DNA from: a virus
Virus record (IMG/VR): IMGVR_UViG_3300049846_000900
Location: 1-32,138 of that record
Direction: 5' to 3' (one strand)
DNA length: 32,138 nt
The notes beneath the pieces are model-generated. The model was not told the origin of the DNA. It saw nothing but the letters and a program-made list of their open reading frames with translations, and ran no database searches. Position 1 is the stretch's first letter; each line of letters begins with the position of its first letter. The translations under genes were made by a program, and so were the position numbers. Positions 32,001 through 32,138 of the stretch are shown piece by piece.

Positions 32001-32138
32001 TAATACTAATGCCTTAGGTGCAACTCAACTGAGTATCACTGGAGTTACAACACTAAGCACTACTAATACTAATGCCTTAGGTGCAACTCAACTGAGTATC
32101 ACTGGAGTTACAACACTAAGCACTACTAATACTAATGC
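29047..32138 (+). CDS. Giant repeat fibre protein, 3' end outside window
   Basis: An open frame of 1030 codons from ATG 29047 with no stop to the window edge. It starts MAIKIQGSTIIDDGRNIVNA, a common N-terminus of cyanophage structural proteins. A unique insert lies around residues 125-235 (29420-29750). Around it the sequence is built from 16-residue units of the form A-T-Q-L-N-V-S-G-V-S-T-L plus four variable residues, usually in 32-residue pairs with TVTDLK. A non-repeat block with ASSFHGDGSGLTGI occurs near 30700. Repeats of this type form long beta-helical fibres. It is probably a tail or receptor fibre; no enzymatic motif is seen. Confidence 0.85.
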   Translation, partial: MAIKIQGSTIIDDGRNIVNAGIVTASGFVGNLTGTATTAGIATYASTAGVSTYASNAGVSTSVSGGPGSLTQLNVSGVTTLSTTNTNSLVATQLNVSGITTLDGTGVTQLNVSGVSTFSNNINVIGSATSVGIRTNDYVAAFVVGNVSNVVVNRGATAFKTLPNSSTVAESAIYIEEQNGSEGWYLNVDVDGDLNFNNSSSAINSVEFIDATDDVLIRKGHLGILTTTATDALTVFGNATITGVTTLTTTTTSSLNATQLNVSGVSTFAGITTVTGSTLFSKQLWVSGVSTVTDLKATQTTITGVSTLGVTGASQLNVSGVTTVTDLKATQTTITGVSTLGIVNGSQLSITGVSTVTDLKATQTTITGVSTLGVTGASQLNVSGVSTFAGITTVTGSTLFSKQLWVSGVSTVTDLKATQTTITGVSTLGVTGASQLNVSGVSTVTDLKATQTTITGVSTLGVVNGSQLSITGVSTVTDLKATQTTITGVSTLGIVNGSQLSITGVSTLSTTNTNSLGASQLNVTGVTTLGGITTITGSTLYAKQINATGVITASSFHGDGSGLTGIIAAGSGIVVQDDGSTVGTAGTIDFGSNLSVSFSLGIATITATGGNSAYASNAGVATYASTAGVSTYASTAGVSTSVNGGTGDLTQLNVTGVSTLGVTGVSQLNVSGVSTVTDLKATQTTITGVSTLGIVNGSQLSITGVSTLSTTNTNSLGASQLNVTGVTTLSTTNTNALGATQLNVSGVSTLGVVNGSQLSITGVTTVTDLKATQTTITGVSTLGIVNGSQLSITGVTTVGDIKATQTTITGVSTLGVVSGSQLSITGVSTFAGITTVTGSTLFAKQLDVSGVSTVTDLKATQTTITGVSTLGVVNGSQLSITGVSTVTDLKATQTTITGVSTLGVTGASQLNVSGVTTVTDLKATQTTITGVSTLGVTGVSQLNVSGVSTVTDLKATQTTITGVSTLGIVNGSQLSITGVTTLSTTNTNALGATQLSITGVTTLSTTNTNALGATQLSITGVTTLSTTNTN
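30499..30623 (+). repeat. 125-base exact direct repeat, copy 1
   Basis: The same 125 bases recur unchanged at 31099-31223, exactly 600 bases (200 codons) downstream, preserving frame. Confidence 0.85.
31099..31223 (+). repeat. 125-base exact direct repeat, copy 2
   Basis: Second copy of the repeat at 30499-30623. The flanks differ in third-codon positions, so this block looks recently copied. Confidence 0.85.
31961..32138 (+). repeat. Perfect 63-base tandem repeat
   Basis: 2.8 identical copies (starts at 31961, 32024 and 32087) of a 21-residue unit, LSITGVTTLSTTNTNALGATQ less one residue at either edge. The identity contrasts with the diverged copies upstream and the array continues off the window. 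Confidence 0.9.

Larger units (their letters stand above)
29762..32138 (+). repeat. Coding repeat array, 48-base unit in 96-base pairs
   Basis: Imperfect copies of a 48-base unit encoding x-x-Q-x-x-x-x-G-V-S-T-x4-x. Adjacent copies alternate between the ITGVSTLG and VSGVSTVTDLK types, giving a 96-base higher-order period. The array is interrupted near 30640-30990 and continues beyond the window. Confidence 0.8.

Noticed and set aside
29762-32138. CRISPR-like array
   Set aside because: The repeats are contiguous, in frame and without unique spacers; they encode protein repeats.

Overview
The window looks like a segment of a T4-like cyanophage (a myovirus of marine Synechococcus or Prochlorococcus). 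The evidence is an AT-rich, tightly packed genome with 1-20 nt gene overlaps, a run of tRNA genes, T4-late-promoter-like NATAAATA and CTAAATA boxes beside consensus sigma70-type promoters, host-like metabolic genes (6-phosphogluconate dehydrogenase, S-adenosylhomocysteine hydrolase), endolysin-type enzymes and long tail-fibre-like repeat proteins. No genome name can be given from sequence alone.

Layout. (1) 1-6000: small conserved-looking phage genes mixed with six tRNA genes (Val-UAC, Ser-UGA, Pro-UGG, a probable Ile-UAU, Met/Ile-CAU, Leu-UAA). Among them are a Dps-like ferritin, gnd, a Phd/YefM-like mini-protein, an HNH endonuclease whose stop codon lies inside a tRNA, and a GDP-mannose hydrolase-like Nudix protein. 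Several sigma70-type promoters sit next to tRNAs. The region closes with an intrinsic terminator at 5969-5996. (2) 6021-21857: about 16 kb, all on the + strand, holding 20 glycan genes that mostly overlap: nucleotide-sugar epimerases and dehydratases (GDP-mannose 3,5-epimerase-like, Gmd, GalE-like, two other SDRs), two GT11 fucosyltransferase-like genes, a tandem pair of GT-B fucosyltransferase-like genes, an ABO-like GT6 gene, two GT25 genes, one DxD GT-A gene, two unclassified GT-like genes, two methyltransferases, a cupin, a hexapeptide acyltransferase and a half-length DegT aminotransferase. (3) 21952-25477: an outer-membrane beta-barrel with its own promoter signals and terminator, SAH hydrolase, a C39-like cysteine peptidase, a GH24 lysozyme and two small genes. 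(4) 25482-27104, minus strand: a compact block with an M23 peptidase, a thermonuclease-like protein and tiny membrane or basic proteins. (5) 27185-32138, + strand: a coiled-coil fibre protein ending in an S74 intramolecular chaperone, then a giant repeat protein that runs off the window.

How the genes may work together. The glycan cluster can plausibly make GDP-sugars from GDP-mannose (GDP-L-galactose through the 3,5-epimerase; GDP-4-keto-6-deoxymannose through Gmd) and UDP-galactose-type donors (GalE-like), then use them in four fucosyltransferase-superfamily enzymes and an ABO-type GT6. In animals, GT11 products (Fuc-alpha-1,2-Gal) are the acceptors for GT6, so the cluster has the parts list for a blood-group-like glycan, on the host surface or on the virion. 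SAH hydrolase could relieve product inhibition of the two methyltransferases. These pathway statements are inference; the family assignments rest on motifs read from the translations.
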